In this document: in pieces, positions 16,484 to 24,134 of the stretch | Layout: every line of letters starts with the position of its first letter | How positions within the stretch are numbered: the stretch's first letter is position 1 | The notes under the pieces: generated by a model | Told to the model about the DNA's origin: nothing | What the model saw: the letters and a program-made list of their open reading frames with translations, nothing else | Databases searched by the model: none | DNA from: M3007 sp041741155 | GTDB lineage: Bacteria; Bacteroidota; Bacteroidia; Chitinophagales; Saprospiraceae | DNA: 64,000 bases | Direction of reading: 5' to 3' | Assembly: GCA_041741155.1 (NCBI GenBank) | Contig: JBGSKO010000213.1 | Location: 69,664 to 133,663, forward strand | Translations under genes and position numbers: made by a program

Positions 16484-18550
16484 ATGCATCTTGCCTTTTC
16501 GATTGCACAAATATTTCAACAAATAATTTGGGCTATTCTCCTCGCAGGCGTTTTAGTTCCCGTCCCTCTTTTTGCTCAGGTAGAAGAGCCTGCTACCGGC
16601 GAATTATTAGAAAACTTTTTTCGGGACAACGAGCAAGCCTCCGAATCCGACGTGCAGATGTTTCTTGAATACCTCGAAAATCTGCGCCAGCAGCCCCTCG
16701 ACCTCAATCGCGCTACGCGGGAGGATTTGTTTGGCATGCGCCTGCTCAACGAAATCCAGATCGAAAACTTCCTGCGCTACCGCGATCAGTTTGGTCCGCT
16801 GCTCAATGCATACGAGTTGCAAGCTGTGCCTGCGTGGGAACTCCCGGACATCCGGCGTATCCTGCAGTTCGCAGGTGTCAATACCGGGCTCGACACCCGT
16901 AACATACCGCTCTGGCGCGGCTTCACGGAGGGCCAAAATGAAATGTTGCTCCGCTGGGGGCGTCCCGATCCGCCCATCTACAACACCGCTACTGCCGAGG
17001 GTAACCCAAATATTTGGGCAATGCGGTATCGACACACATTCGACAACCGCCTTCGATTCGGGTTCACGGCAGAAAATGATGCCGGCGAGGCATTTTTCCG
17101 AGGCAGCAACAACCACGGGTTCGATTTTTACAGCGCCCACTTTTATGTGCAAAATGCCGGTCCGACCCTCCAAACCCTTGCCATTGGCGACTTCTCGGCT
17201 CGAATGGGCCAGGGGCTGTTGCTACAAACCCGATTTGCTGCGGGTAAAACGGCTGAGACGACCACCATTGCCCGCGGCGGCGGACGCATTGGTCCGTATG
17301 CCGCTTTTGGCGAAGCCTTCTTCTTGCGGGGCGCTGCAGCTACATTCAATCTTGGAAAAAACTGGGAAATTACCGCTCTGCTCTCGTACCGCCGTCGCGA
17401 CGGAAATGTAACGACCTTACAGGACTCTACCGATCAGGAGTTTGCCGATATCGCGTTCACGTCGTTGCAGTTATCCGGCCTCCACCGCACACCAGCCGAA
17501 ATTGATGATGAAAAAGCGCTACGCGAATGGGTGGGCGGTATGGCTGTTACGCGCAAGTGGAAAAACGGACAGGTCTCGCTCAATGGTCTGCACCTGCGCT
17601 ACGACAAGCCTTGGCAACCAACCCTGGCCCCCTACCGGCAGTTTGTTTTTCAGGGAGACCGACTAAGCGGCGCCAGCGTGGACTACTTCTGGCGGCGACG
17701 CAACTGGTATGCTTTCGGTGAAATAGCCCGCAGCGACAACGGCGGTATGGCAGCCTTGAATGGGGTGCTTTTTGCCGCCGACCGGCGGGTGACGCTTGCT
17801 GTGCTGCACCGAAACCTCGATCGGGATTACCAATCGGTCTATGCCGCCCCCTTTGCCGAAGCCTCCGGCGCCAGCAATGAACAAGGCCTGTATGCCGGAA
17901 CCGACATACGTTTCGGCCGCAAATGGCAGATCAATGCCTATGTGGACTTGTGGAAACATCCGTGGCTGCGCTTCGGCGTGAATGCTCCCTCGCGGGGCAG
18001 CGAGTACCTCGGCCGGATTATCTGGAACCCCAAACGCGGAGTTTCTGTGTACGCGCTCTGGTTTCTCGAAGTAAAAGAGCGAAACAGCAGCATCGAAGAG
18101 GTGGCAGGGCTGGCCGAAAACCGGCGCAGCAGACTGCGCCTGCATGCCAGCTACAAGGTAGGTTCGGGTATGGAGATGCGCAGCCGTCTGGAATGGACCG
18201 GTTTTGAGATTCGGCCGCAGCCCCGCTCCAAAGGTTTTTTGGCGTATCAGGAAGTGGTGGTACGCCCGCTGGGTTCGCGGGTATCCGGTACAGCGCGTTT
18301 CGTTATTTTCGACACTCAGGACTACGATGCACGCGTCTATACATTTGAAAATGACCTGTTTGCGGCCATTAGTATACCGGGGTTTGCCGGACGCGGTTCG
18401 CGGTACTTTGTCAATTTGAATTGGCGGGTAAACGACTGGTTTCGGCTGGAGGCGCGTATGGAGCAAACTGCTCAGCGCGTTGCCGGCAGTTCATCAGGGC
18501 AAACGGGGCGATTTAATGAATGGAAAGTGCAAGCCCGGTTCAAGTTCTGA
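16484..18550 (+). CDS. Helix-hairpin-helix domain protein with outer-membrane beta-barrel
   Basis: 688 residues. A signal peptide ends near FAQ (about residue 32). Residues 65-135 hold ComEA-like helix-hairpin-helix units (LDLNRATREDLFGMRLLNEIQ and a second copy around LLNAYELQAV). The rest is a long series of alternating amphipathic strands ending in WKVQARFKF, a terminal Phe typical of outer-membrane barrels. HhH units usually bind DNA, so a surface DNA-binding or uptake role is possible, but in Bacteroidota this architecture has no demonstrated function that I know. It converges with the nfuA-like gene, one base apart. Confidence 0.8.
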   Translation: MHLAFSIAQIFQQIIWAILLAGVLVPVPLFAQVEEPATGELLENFFRDNEQASESDVQMFLEYLENLRQQPLDLNRATREDLFGMRLLNEIQIENFLRYRDQFGPLLNAYELQAVPAWELPDIRRILQFAGVNTGLDTRNIPLWRGFTEGQNEMLLRWGRPDPPIYNTATAEGNPNIWAMRYRHTFDNRLRFGFTAENDAGEAFFRGSNNHGFDFYSAHFYVQNAGPTLQTLAIGDFSARMGQGLLLQTRFAAGKTAETTTIARGGGRIGPYAAFGEAFFLRGAAATFNLGKNWEITALLSYRRRDGNVTTLQDSTDQEFADIAFTSLQLSGLHRTPAEIDDEKALREWVGGMAVTRKWKNGQVSLNGLHLRYDKPWQPTLAPYRQFVFQGDRLSGASVDYFWRRRNWYAFGEIARSDNGGMAALNGVLFAADRRVTLAVLHRNLDRDYQSVYAAPFAEASGASNEQGLYAGTDIRFGRKWQINAYVDLWKHPWLRFGVNAPSRGSEYLGRIIWNPKRGVSVYALWFLEVKERNSSIEEVAGLAENRRSRLRLHASYKVGSGMEMRSRLEWTGFEIRPQPRSKGFLAYQEVVVRPLGSRVSGTARFVIFDTQDYDARVYTFENDLFAAISIPGFAGRGSRYFVNLNWRVNDWFRLEARMEQTAQRVAGSSSGQTGRFNEWKVQARFKF

Positions 18551-18551
18551 T

Positions 18552-18800
18552 TCAATTCACGGCCTCTACCCCAAGTATCTCCGGTATTTTTCCCCGTATA
18601 GCCTCCGAAATACCGGCGCGTAAGGTCATGGAAGACATGGCACACCCCTCGCACATACCCATCCAGCGGATTTTGACGTGCATGTCGTCGGTCAGTTCAA
18701 CCACTTCCACGTCACCACCATCCACATGCAGGTGTGGCCGTACGCTGCTCAGGGCATCTTCGATACGCTGGAGGAGTTCTTCTTTTGTGCTTTCTTGCAT
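18552..18800 (-). CDS. NifU C-terminal-domain Fe-S scaffold protein
   Basis: 82 residues from MQESTKEELL, chosen because it follows the promoter at 18840 and matches the usual family start. The Fe-S ligands are C50 and C53 in MGMCEGCAMS, after HVDGGDVEVVEL, the hallmark of Nfu-type scaffolds that carry a 4Fe-4S cluster between two subunits. Such proteins deliver clusters to client enzymes. The radical-SAM enzyme MqnE nearby is one possible client, but this is only proximity. Confidence 0.88.
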   Translation of the reverse strand: MQESTKEELLQRIEDALSSVRPHLHVDGGDVEVVELTDDMHVKIRWMGMCEGCAMSSMTLRAGISEAIRGKIPEILGVEAVN

Positions 18801-18839
18801 GCAGTGGTGTGGGTTGAAAAAATTGAGATTGAAGAGTCG

Positions 18840-18847
18840 CAAAGGTA
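18840..18847 (-). promoter_or_regulatory. -7 element TACCTTTG for the nfuA-like gene
   Basis: A perfect consensus followed by CGAC, 39 bp upstream of the ATG at 18800. It lies between msrA and the Nfu gene, so the latter is probably also transcribed alone. Confidence 0.6.
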
Positions 18848-18892
18848 TGCTTTGTCTTTCAATGGATCGTACTTGTCCAGGCATGTGGCAAG

Positions 18893-19561
18893 TCAGGGCT
18901 TTAGCTTTGCCTTGAATTTCTCCCGAAATTTTTTCACTTTAGGCCCTACAACATACACGCAGTACGATTGGGAGGGGTTGTCGCGGAAATAATTCTGGTG
19001 GTACTCTTCTGCTTTGTAAAACTTGTCGAGCGGAGCTATTTCAGTAACGATAGGATCTTCCCAGAGCTCTGAAGCAGCGCTTTTTGCAGCTTCGGCAATT
19101 GCCTTTTGCTCGGAGTTGTGGTAATAGATAACCGAACGGTACTGTGTCCCCACGTCATTTCCCTGACGGTTGAGTGTGGTGGGGTCGTGCACGGTAAAAA
19201 ACACCTCAAGAATTTCTTCGAAGGAAACCATCGCGGGGTTGTAGGTAATCTGTGCGACCTCTGCATGACCAGTAGTGCCTGTGCAAATTTCTCGGTATGT
19301 TGGGTTGGAAACATGGCCGCCGGCATAGCCGCTCTCTACCTTTTGTACGCCGTTCAGTTCCTGATAAACAGCCTCGACGCACCAAAAGCAGCCGCCGCCG
19401 AGGGTGGCAATTGCGGTTTGTCCGCTATCGGGCTGCGTGGTTACTGCCGGCGTTACAGGTTGATCGCTTTGCATGAGCTTGTCTTTTTGAGGCGCTTCCT
19501 GTGCGAAATGGCAGGCTGCGCCGGAGGTGGAAAGGAGAAATACCAGGAGTACTTGTTTCAT
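18893..19561 (-). CDS. msrA: Peptide-methionine (S)-S-oxide reductase, exported lipoprotein form
   Basis: 222 residues. GGCFWC around residue 58 is the MsrA catalytic motif (C58), followed by the conserved SGYAGG, GHAEVAQ and FFTVHDPTT segments and GTQYRS. The N-terminus MKQVLLVFLLSTSGAAC gives a lipoprotein signal with C17, so this MsrA repairs oxidised methionines in envelope proteins rather than cytosolic ones. It starts 18 bp after the mqnA stop and is probably the last gene of the mqnE-mqnA-msrA transcript. No MsrB domain is fused. Confidence 0.93.
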   Translation of the reverse strand: MKQVLLVFLLSTSGAACHFAQEAPQKDKLMQSDQPVTPAVTTQPDSGQTAIATLGGGCFWCVEAVYQELNGVQKVESGYAGGHVSNPTYREICTGTTGHAEVAQITYNPAMVSFEEILEVFFTVHDPTTLNRQGNDVGTQYRSVIYYHNSEQKAIAEAAKSAASELWEDPIVTEIAPLDKFYKAEEYHQNYFRDNPSQSYCVYVVGPKVKKFREKFKAKLKP

Positions 19562-19579
19562 GGTCGCATTGTTTGCCGC

Positions 19580-20383
19580 TTACAACAGCTGAACCGGGCT
19601 TTCGGTTGAAAGAGCTTTGCTGCGATACACCGGCACGCGCGCTGCGCCGGGCAGATACTGCAGGAAATGCTGCAGTCCCGCCCACTTGGCATCATCAAGT
19701 TCGTAACTGATATTTTGCCGGAAATACGCCTCTACGTCGAAACCGGGCATGGAAGGCAATATTTTCGTCAGTTCCGGGATATGCGCGATACCCGATTGCA
19801 GGGCACTATTAAACTGGGAAAGAAATTCGGTCTCCAATGGGCGAACGCTTATCCAGGCGGCAAAAACAAAGGGCAGACCAGTCCAGTCAAGCCAGGCTTC
19901 GCCCAAATCGTACACGAATGGGAATCTTTTTTCCAGCCCTATCGCCCGGTCTCCGATTACGAGGCCGGCAGTATCGCCGCCAATACGCTGCTCGAAGCCC
20001 TCCGTGGCTTGCAAAAACTCCGGCTGGATATTCCAGTATTCGCGGCACAGAATAGGCGCCAGCGTCGCAGATGTTTTGGAGTGAAAATCCAGGTACAGGC
20101 GCTTGATCTCCGGTAGCGGTTTTTCTGAAAAGATACATACGGTCTTGACCGCTCCTACGGCGCCAATGCAGTAGTCCGAAATAATATGCGCTTCCGGCAG
20201 ACTGGGAATAATGGCCACTGGAGTGAGTGCCAGATCAGCTTCCCCGCGCAACAGTTTTTGGGCACAAACGGAAGGGATATCCAGATTCAGTTCGATATGC
20301 TCCGACAACGGGCTGCGGAAAAGACCGTAAATAAATGGTTTGGTATTGAGGTAACTGACGGCCGATAAGCGCAGTTTTTGCAT
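19580..20383 (-). CDS. mqnA: Chorismate dehydratase of the futalosine menaquinone pathway
   Basis: 267 residues with the family start LRLSAVSYLNTKPFIYGL and the segments SVCAQKLLRGEADLALTPVA, IGAVGAVKTVC and LVIGDRAI typical of MqnA. The enzyme removes water from chorismate to give 3-enolpyruvyl-benzoate, the substrate of MqnE. mqnE lies directly upstream, 44 bp away on the same strand. The fold is that of a periplasmic-binding-protein-like enzyme, but no signal peptide is present, as expected. Confidence 0.93.
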   Translation of the reverse strand: MQKLRLSAVSYLNTKPFIYGLFRSPLSEHIELNLDIPSVCAQKLLRGEADLALTPVAIIPSLPEAHIISDYCIGAVGAVKTVCIFSEKPLPEIKRLYLDFHSKTSATLAPILCREYWNIQPEFLQATEGFEQRIGGDTAGLVIGDRAIGLEKRFPFVYDLGEAWLDWTGLPFVFAAWISVRPLETEFLSQFNSALQSGIAHIPELTKILPSMPGFDVEAYFRQNISYELDDAKWAGLQHFLQYLPGAARVPVYRSKALSTESPVQLL

Positions 20384-20427
20384 GGCATGTGTGCCTCGGG
20401 GGCCTTTTAATGTTGATCTTAAGATTT

Positions 20428-21627
20428 TTACTGCGCTTGTACCACCGGCAAATCAATGTAGCCGCGCCATTGCTTGTCCTCTTCGAACGCTGTGTCGGTG
20501 TAATCTTGCACTATATTATATAAGGTGTCCCGTTCAATCGGGCGACGGCCCACGCGACGGATCATTTCGACCAGTTGGTGCGTAGTGAGCGCAGGGTTTT
20601 GCTCTTCAGAACCGGCCATGGAGTATATTTTAGTCGTGTCGTCTATGGTGCCGTCAATATCGTCCACCCCAAATGCGAGGGACATTTGAGCCAGGGTGCG
20701 CCCGATCATGGGCCAGTATGCCTTGACGTGATCGAAGTTGTCCAGATAAATCCGGCTGATGGCGTAGTTGCGCAAGTCCTCAACCGCAGTGCCTTCGGGG
20801 ACATGGCTCATTTGATTGTCCTGGTTGCGAAACTTGAGAGGGATAAAAGTTTGGAAACCGCCGGTTTTGTCTTGCAGGAGCCGGAGTTGTTCAAGGTGGT
20901 CAATTCGGTGCCAGAATTTTTCAATATGGCCGTAAAGCATGGTGGCATTGGAGCGGCCGCCAAGTTCGTGCCATACTTCGTGGATGCGTAGCCATTGCTC
21001 ACCGGTGCATTTGTCGGCGGCGATTTGCTCGCGGATTTCCGGATGAAAAATTTCGGCGCCACCACCGGGCATGCTGTCGAGGCCTGCTTCTTGCATAAGT
21101 CGCATACCCTCTTCGTAGGTTACTTTGCCCTTTTTAAAAATATAATGGTACTCCACCGGAGTGAGTGCCTTGACGTGGAGTTCGGGTCGGTGCGCTTTAA
21201 TTTTTCGGAAAAATTCCTGGTAAAACGGCAGATCATACTGCGGCAAAACCCCGCCTACGATATGCACCTCGGTCACGGGCTGCCCGTCGTAGCGGCGCAC
21301 CATGTCGAACATTTCCTCCATGGTATATGCCCAGGCATCGGTATCGCTGCGCTGTTTGATGAGCCGGGAATACGAGCAAAACTTGCAGTCGTAGACGCAG
21401 AGGTTGGTGGGTTCGATGTGGAAATTGCGGTTGAAATAGGTGTTATCCCCGTTTTTTCGCTCGCGGATGGCATTTGCAAGTACGCCCACGAAAGCCAGGT
21501 CGCCGTTTTCAAACAAAAAAAGTCCTTCCTCCGGACTGATGCGCTGTTGATTCGCCACTTTTTCGGCGATTTGTCGGTGTTCGGTACCGAGTCCCTTGTG
21601 CTGGAGTAACAATTCTAATTGCTGCAT
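20428..21627 (-). CDS. mqnE: Aminodeoxyfutalosine synthase (radical SAM)
   Basis: 399 residues. The radical-SAM cluster motif is C77-xxx-C81-xx-C84 in CVYDCKFCSYSR. EVHIVGGVLPQYDLPFY, ALTPVEYHYI and SMPGGGAEIF are characteristic of MqnE. The enzyme adds 3-enolpyruvyl-benzoate to S-adenosylmethionine to form aminodeoxyfutalosine. It is first in the mqnE-mqnA-msrA cluster. MqnC, a related radical-SAM enzyme, is less likely given the length and the SMPGGGAEI signature. The other mqn genes are outside the window. Confidence 0.92.
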   Translation of the reverse strand: MQQLELLLQHKGLGTEHRQIAEKVANQQRISPEEGLFLFENGDLAFVGVLANAIRERKNGDNTYFNRNFHIEPTNLCVYDCKFCSYSRLIKQRSDTDAWAYTMEEMFDMVRRYDGQPVTEVHIVGGVLPQYDLPFYQEFFRKIKAHRPELHVKALTPVEYHYIFKKGKVTYEEGMRLMQEAGLDSMPGGGAEIFHPEIREQIAADKCTGEQWLRIHEVWHELGGRSNATMLYGHIEKFWHRIDHLEQLRLLQDKTGGFQTFIPLKFRNQDNQMSHVPEGTAVEDLRNYAISRIYLDNFDHVKAYWPMIGRTLAQMSLAFGVDDIDGTIDDTTKIYSMAGSEEQNPALTTHQLVEMIRRVGRRPIERDTLYNIVQDYTDTAFEEDKQWRGYIDLPVVQAQ

Positions 21628-21705
21628 TTTGTGCTTTTTCTCGTCCTTGATTTGGCTGAAAAGTTGTCAAACGCTAAACCCGCATAAACTCCGAAGGTTC
21701 AGGCT

Positions 21706-22827
21706 TTATTCAAACTTGACAATCTGCATCAGCTTGCGTGCATTTTCTATATTGGAAAACTGGGTTTCCAGTACGGCCTTGCGGTCGCTGATTTTTCCCG
21801 GTTCAAAGGGGGCATTAATAAGCGCCTCCACGGTTTGCCGGATGGCGGCAGCGGAGTTGCGGACATAACAAAGCGGCTTGAGGTCCATGCCGCTGACCAT
21901 ATTGTCGTTTACGATGCAAAAACGTCCGCGAAACAAGGCGTTGAGCAATTTGAGTTTTATGCCGGAAGCCTGGAAGGAAACCAGCAAGTTGATGTGCGCA
22001 TTCCGAAGCAGATCAACCATGCGCTCCTCATCGGGGTTGTCCACCAGGGTGATATGATCGTATTTGCCGACGAGTTCGCGCAGGCGCTCGGTTGGTTGCA
22101 TACCGGCGACAACAAAGGGGATATCAATTTCGGAAAACACCTCGGTTATCAGCCAGATAGCGGCCCGGTCGTTGTCCGGCACGCTCAGTTTTCCGTGAAA
22201 AAGCACATACGTTCCACGTCCGGGCTGGCTTTCTACTGCGGAATTCGGGTGAAATGCCGGGATGTAGTGCGTATTTGATTTGAATTGGCGGTAGTACGCC
22301 TGGTCTGTGCCGGACAAGGTAAGTATCTCGTCGGCGTGCAGGACCACCTTGGGTTCGATGCGCTGCAAGCGCAGGCTCTCGATAAAATAGTACAGTTTTT
22401 CCAGTCCGGGGTCCGTCAGGTGAGAAAGGCTCTCATAATACTGCCATTCCACATTGTGCATGCGTACAATTTTTTGGCGGCCACGGAGCCGTTTGTGCCA
22501 CACATATCGGGCAGTGTGCATGCCTTCGAAGAGAATCGGATGGCTATCTTTTCGGAGGCGACGCACCAAATCAGCGCTCCAACGGGTACGTATGATGAAG
22601 GGCATTAAACCGATCTGATACCAGACGGAGCGACTGCGTGGGTAGTAGTTCACTTCGTGACAGTATTTTTCCAGGTTTTCCTGCTCGGTTCGGTTGCCGT
22701 ACTTGAAACAATGCAAAATCACCTTGACGCCCAGCTGGTGCAATGCCTTGATCTGATTGTAAATGACGATCACACCGCCGTAGTTTGCCGGGTAGGGAAT
22801 GTCAAAAGAAACGATGTGCAGGTACAT
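21706..22827 (-). CDS. Glycosyltransferase, GT4-like
   Basis: 373 residues. The start MYLHIVSFDIPYPANYGGVIVIYNQ is a GT-B N-terminal domain that senses the acceptor. The C-terminal half has FHGKLSVPDND, PFVVAGMQPTE and LLVSFQASGIKLKLLNAL, corresponding to the donor-binding region of GT4 enzymes. The EX7E pair is not obvious, so assignment rests on overall pattern. Substrate unknown; mannose-type transfer is common among such Bacteroidota proteins. A -7-like element lies at 22878-22885. Confidence 0.78.
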   Translation of the reverse strand: MYLHIVSFDIPYPANYGGVIVIYNQIKALHQLGVKVILHCFKYGNRTEQENLEKYCHEVNYYPRSRSVWYQIGLMPFIIRTRWSADLVRRLRKDSHPILFEGMHTARYVWHKRLRGRQKIVRMHNVEWQYYESLSHLTDPGLEKLYYFIESLRLQRIEPKVVLHADEILTLSGTDQAYYRQFKSNTHYIPAFHPNSAVESQPGRGTYVLFHGKLSVPDNDRAAIWLITEVFSEIDIPFVVAGMQPTERLRELVGKYDHITLVDNPDEERMVDLLRNAHINLLVSFQASGIKLKLLNALFRGRFCIVNDNMVSGMDLKPLCYVRNSAAAIRQTVEALINAPFEPGKISDRKAVLETQFSNIENARKLMQIVKFE

Positions 22828-22877
22828 GGCCGGGCGGGTCTGGTGCGAAAATGGGAGGATGTGCCGGAAAGCGGGGG

Positions 22878-22885
22878 CGAAGATA
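22878..22885 (-). promoter_or_regulatory. -7-like element TATCTTCG for glycosyltransferase gene
   Basis: It has one mismatch to TAnnTTTG and is followed by CCCC. It lies 50 bp upstream of the ATG at 22827. Confidence 0.4.
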
Positions 22886-23029
22886 GGTTATCCGTGATTT
22901 TACCAGCCCTGGGAAAAAATTTTTGCCGTTCTGCTTGTTTGTTCTTTGGCAATCGCCATACCTTAGGTCACTCTTATGAGCACATTCTTTTCGAGTCTGA
23001 AAACATATTGTTAACCAAAATTTGAGGAT

Positions 23030-23290
23030 ATGAATATCACTTTTGAGGAGCTCCGCCGCATCAAACATGCATTGCCCACTGGAAGCATTGCCCGGATTGC
23101 CCAAGAACTGAACATTGACGAACAAACGGTGCGCAACTATTTCGGCGCCCACAATTATGAAGAGGGCCAAATCGTAGAATGGCATTTGGAACCCGGGCCA
23201 AACGGCGGTATCGTACATTTGGAGGACACTTCTATTTTGGAACGTGCACAGCAAATTCTCGGTGAGCAAGATGCTGCCAGTTCAAACTAA
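23030..23290 (+). CDS. Small putative DNA-binding protein (HTH-like)
   Basis: 86 residues. Residues 5-40 (FEELRRIKHALPTGSIARIAQELNIDEQTVRNYFG) read as a helix-turn-helix in which ARIAQELN and EQTVRNYF would be the two helices. The rest is acidic with EGQIVEWHLEPG and a C-terminal helix. I recall short Bacteroidota proteins of this type annotated simply as DNA-binding; targets are unknown. A good terminator follows, so it is monocistronic. Confidence 0.7.
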   Translation: MNITFEELRRIKHALPTGSIARIAQELNIDEQTVRNYFGAHNYEEGQIVEWHLEPGPNGGIVHLEDTSILERAQQILGEQDAASSN

Positions 23291-23354
23291 AGTCAATTTC
23301 TAACGCTTCTTGTACACTGCCCGAGCAATCTGGCAGACGTTAAAAATCAAAAAA

Positions 23355-23387
23355 GGGAAGTCCGGCACTCGGGCTTCCCTTGTTTTT
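23355..23387 (+). terminator. Intrinsic terminator
   Basis: A 10-bp stem GGGAAGTCCG / CGGGCTTCCC (one G-T pair) with loop GCACT, followed by TTGTTTTT, ends the small DNA-binding protein gene. On the opposite strand the upstream A-run gives T-residues, so it may also serve the convergent gene ending at 23415. Confidence 0.85.
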
Positions 23388-23414
23388 GGTGCGATGGTCT
23401 GTGCAACCTGTTGA

Positions 23415-24134
23415 TTACCAATTTAAATAAAATGCCCCGGTCAATGCCCGAAATTCTGCCGAATAGCCGTCTCCCTCCGGGTGCAGCACCAGACTGGAGC
23501 GCTCGAACCGGTACGGCGTGCGCTCCAGCTGAATTAAGAGGCGCTCCACAGGTTTTTCCAAGCGGCTGCGCACGGTTGTCCGTCGGGTGCAATACAGCCC
23601 GCGGATACTCCCCCATTCAATCAATCGCTGTCCTTGCAAGGGTGGCAAAATGATGCAAAAACGTCCCGTTGGAGCCAATAGTCGCTCTGCGGCGTCCAGT
23701 AAATCATCAAGATCAAGGGAAATGGCGCTCCGGCTGTGGCGGCGGGTTGGATCGGGCGACCAGACCGCTTCCGTGAAGAACGGCGGATTGCTGACAATGA
23801 GGTCAAAATACTCCCCGGCGGTTGCTGAAAAATCCTGTACCCGCTGCTCCACAACCGCAATGCGCTCAGCCCAGGGCGAAGCGGCTACATTGTACCGGGC
23901 AGCAGCACAGGCTTCGGCGAGCAATTCCACCGCTATTATTTGTACACCGGACTGCTGCTCCGTGCGTTGGGCCAGCATGAGCGCAAGCAGTGCCGTGCCG
24001 GCGCCGATATCCAGTATCCTGCGGGCATTATCAATTTCGGACCAGGCACCGAGCAGAACACCGTCGGTACCAACAGGGTGTACACCCCTACCCTGCTCAA
24101 CGAGGAAGCGTTTGAATCGAAACGGAGGCGGCAC
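23415..24134 (-). CDS. tRNA1(Val) adenine-N6 methyltransferase-like
   Basis: 239 residues. FRFKRF near the start and VGTDGVLLGAW (21-31) are hallmarks of the TrmN6/YfiC family. DIGAGTALLALML is SAM motif I, and NPPF at 116-119 (VSNPPFF) is the N6-adenine methylation motif. The enzyme methylates A37 of tRNA1(Val) in E. coli. The ATG at 24134 lies inside the 3' end of the upstream phospholipase-D-like gene (38-bp overlap), so translation may be coupled. Another N6-adenine target is possible. Confidence 0.87.
   Translation of the reverse strand: MPPPFRFKRFLVEQGRGVHPVGTDGVLLGAWSEIDNARRILDIGAGTALLALMLAQRTEQQSGVQIIAVELLAEACAAARYNVAASPWAERIAVVEQRVQDFSATAGEYFDLIVSNPPFFTEAVWSPDPTRRHSRSAISLDLDDLLDAAERLLAPTGRFCIILPPLQGQRLIEWGSIRGLYCTRRTTVRSRLEKPVERLLIQLERTPYRFERSSLVLHPEGDGYSAEFRALTGAFYLNW

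Noticed and set aside
17663..18466. Antisense frame over the helix-hairpin-helix/outer-membrane gene
   Set aside because: No signal, no motif; its existence is explained by codon bias of the sense gene.
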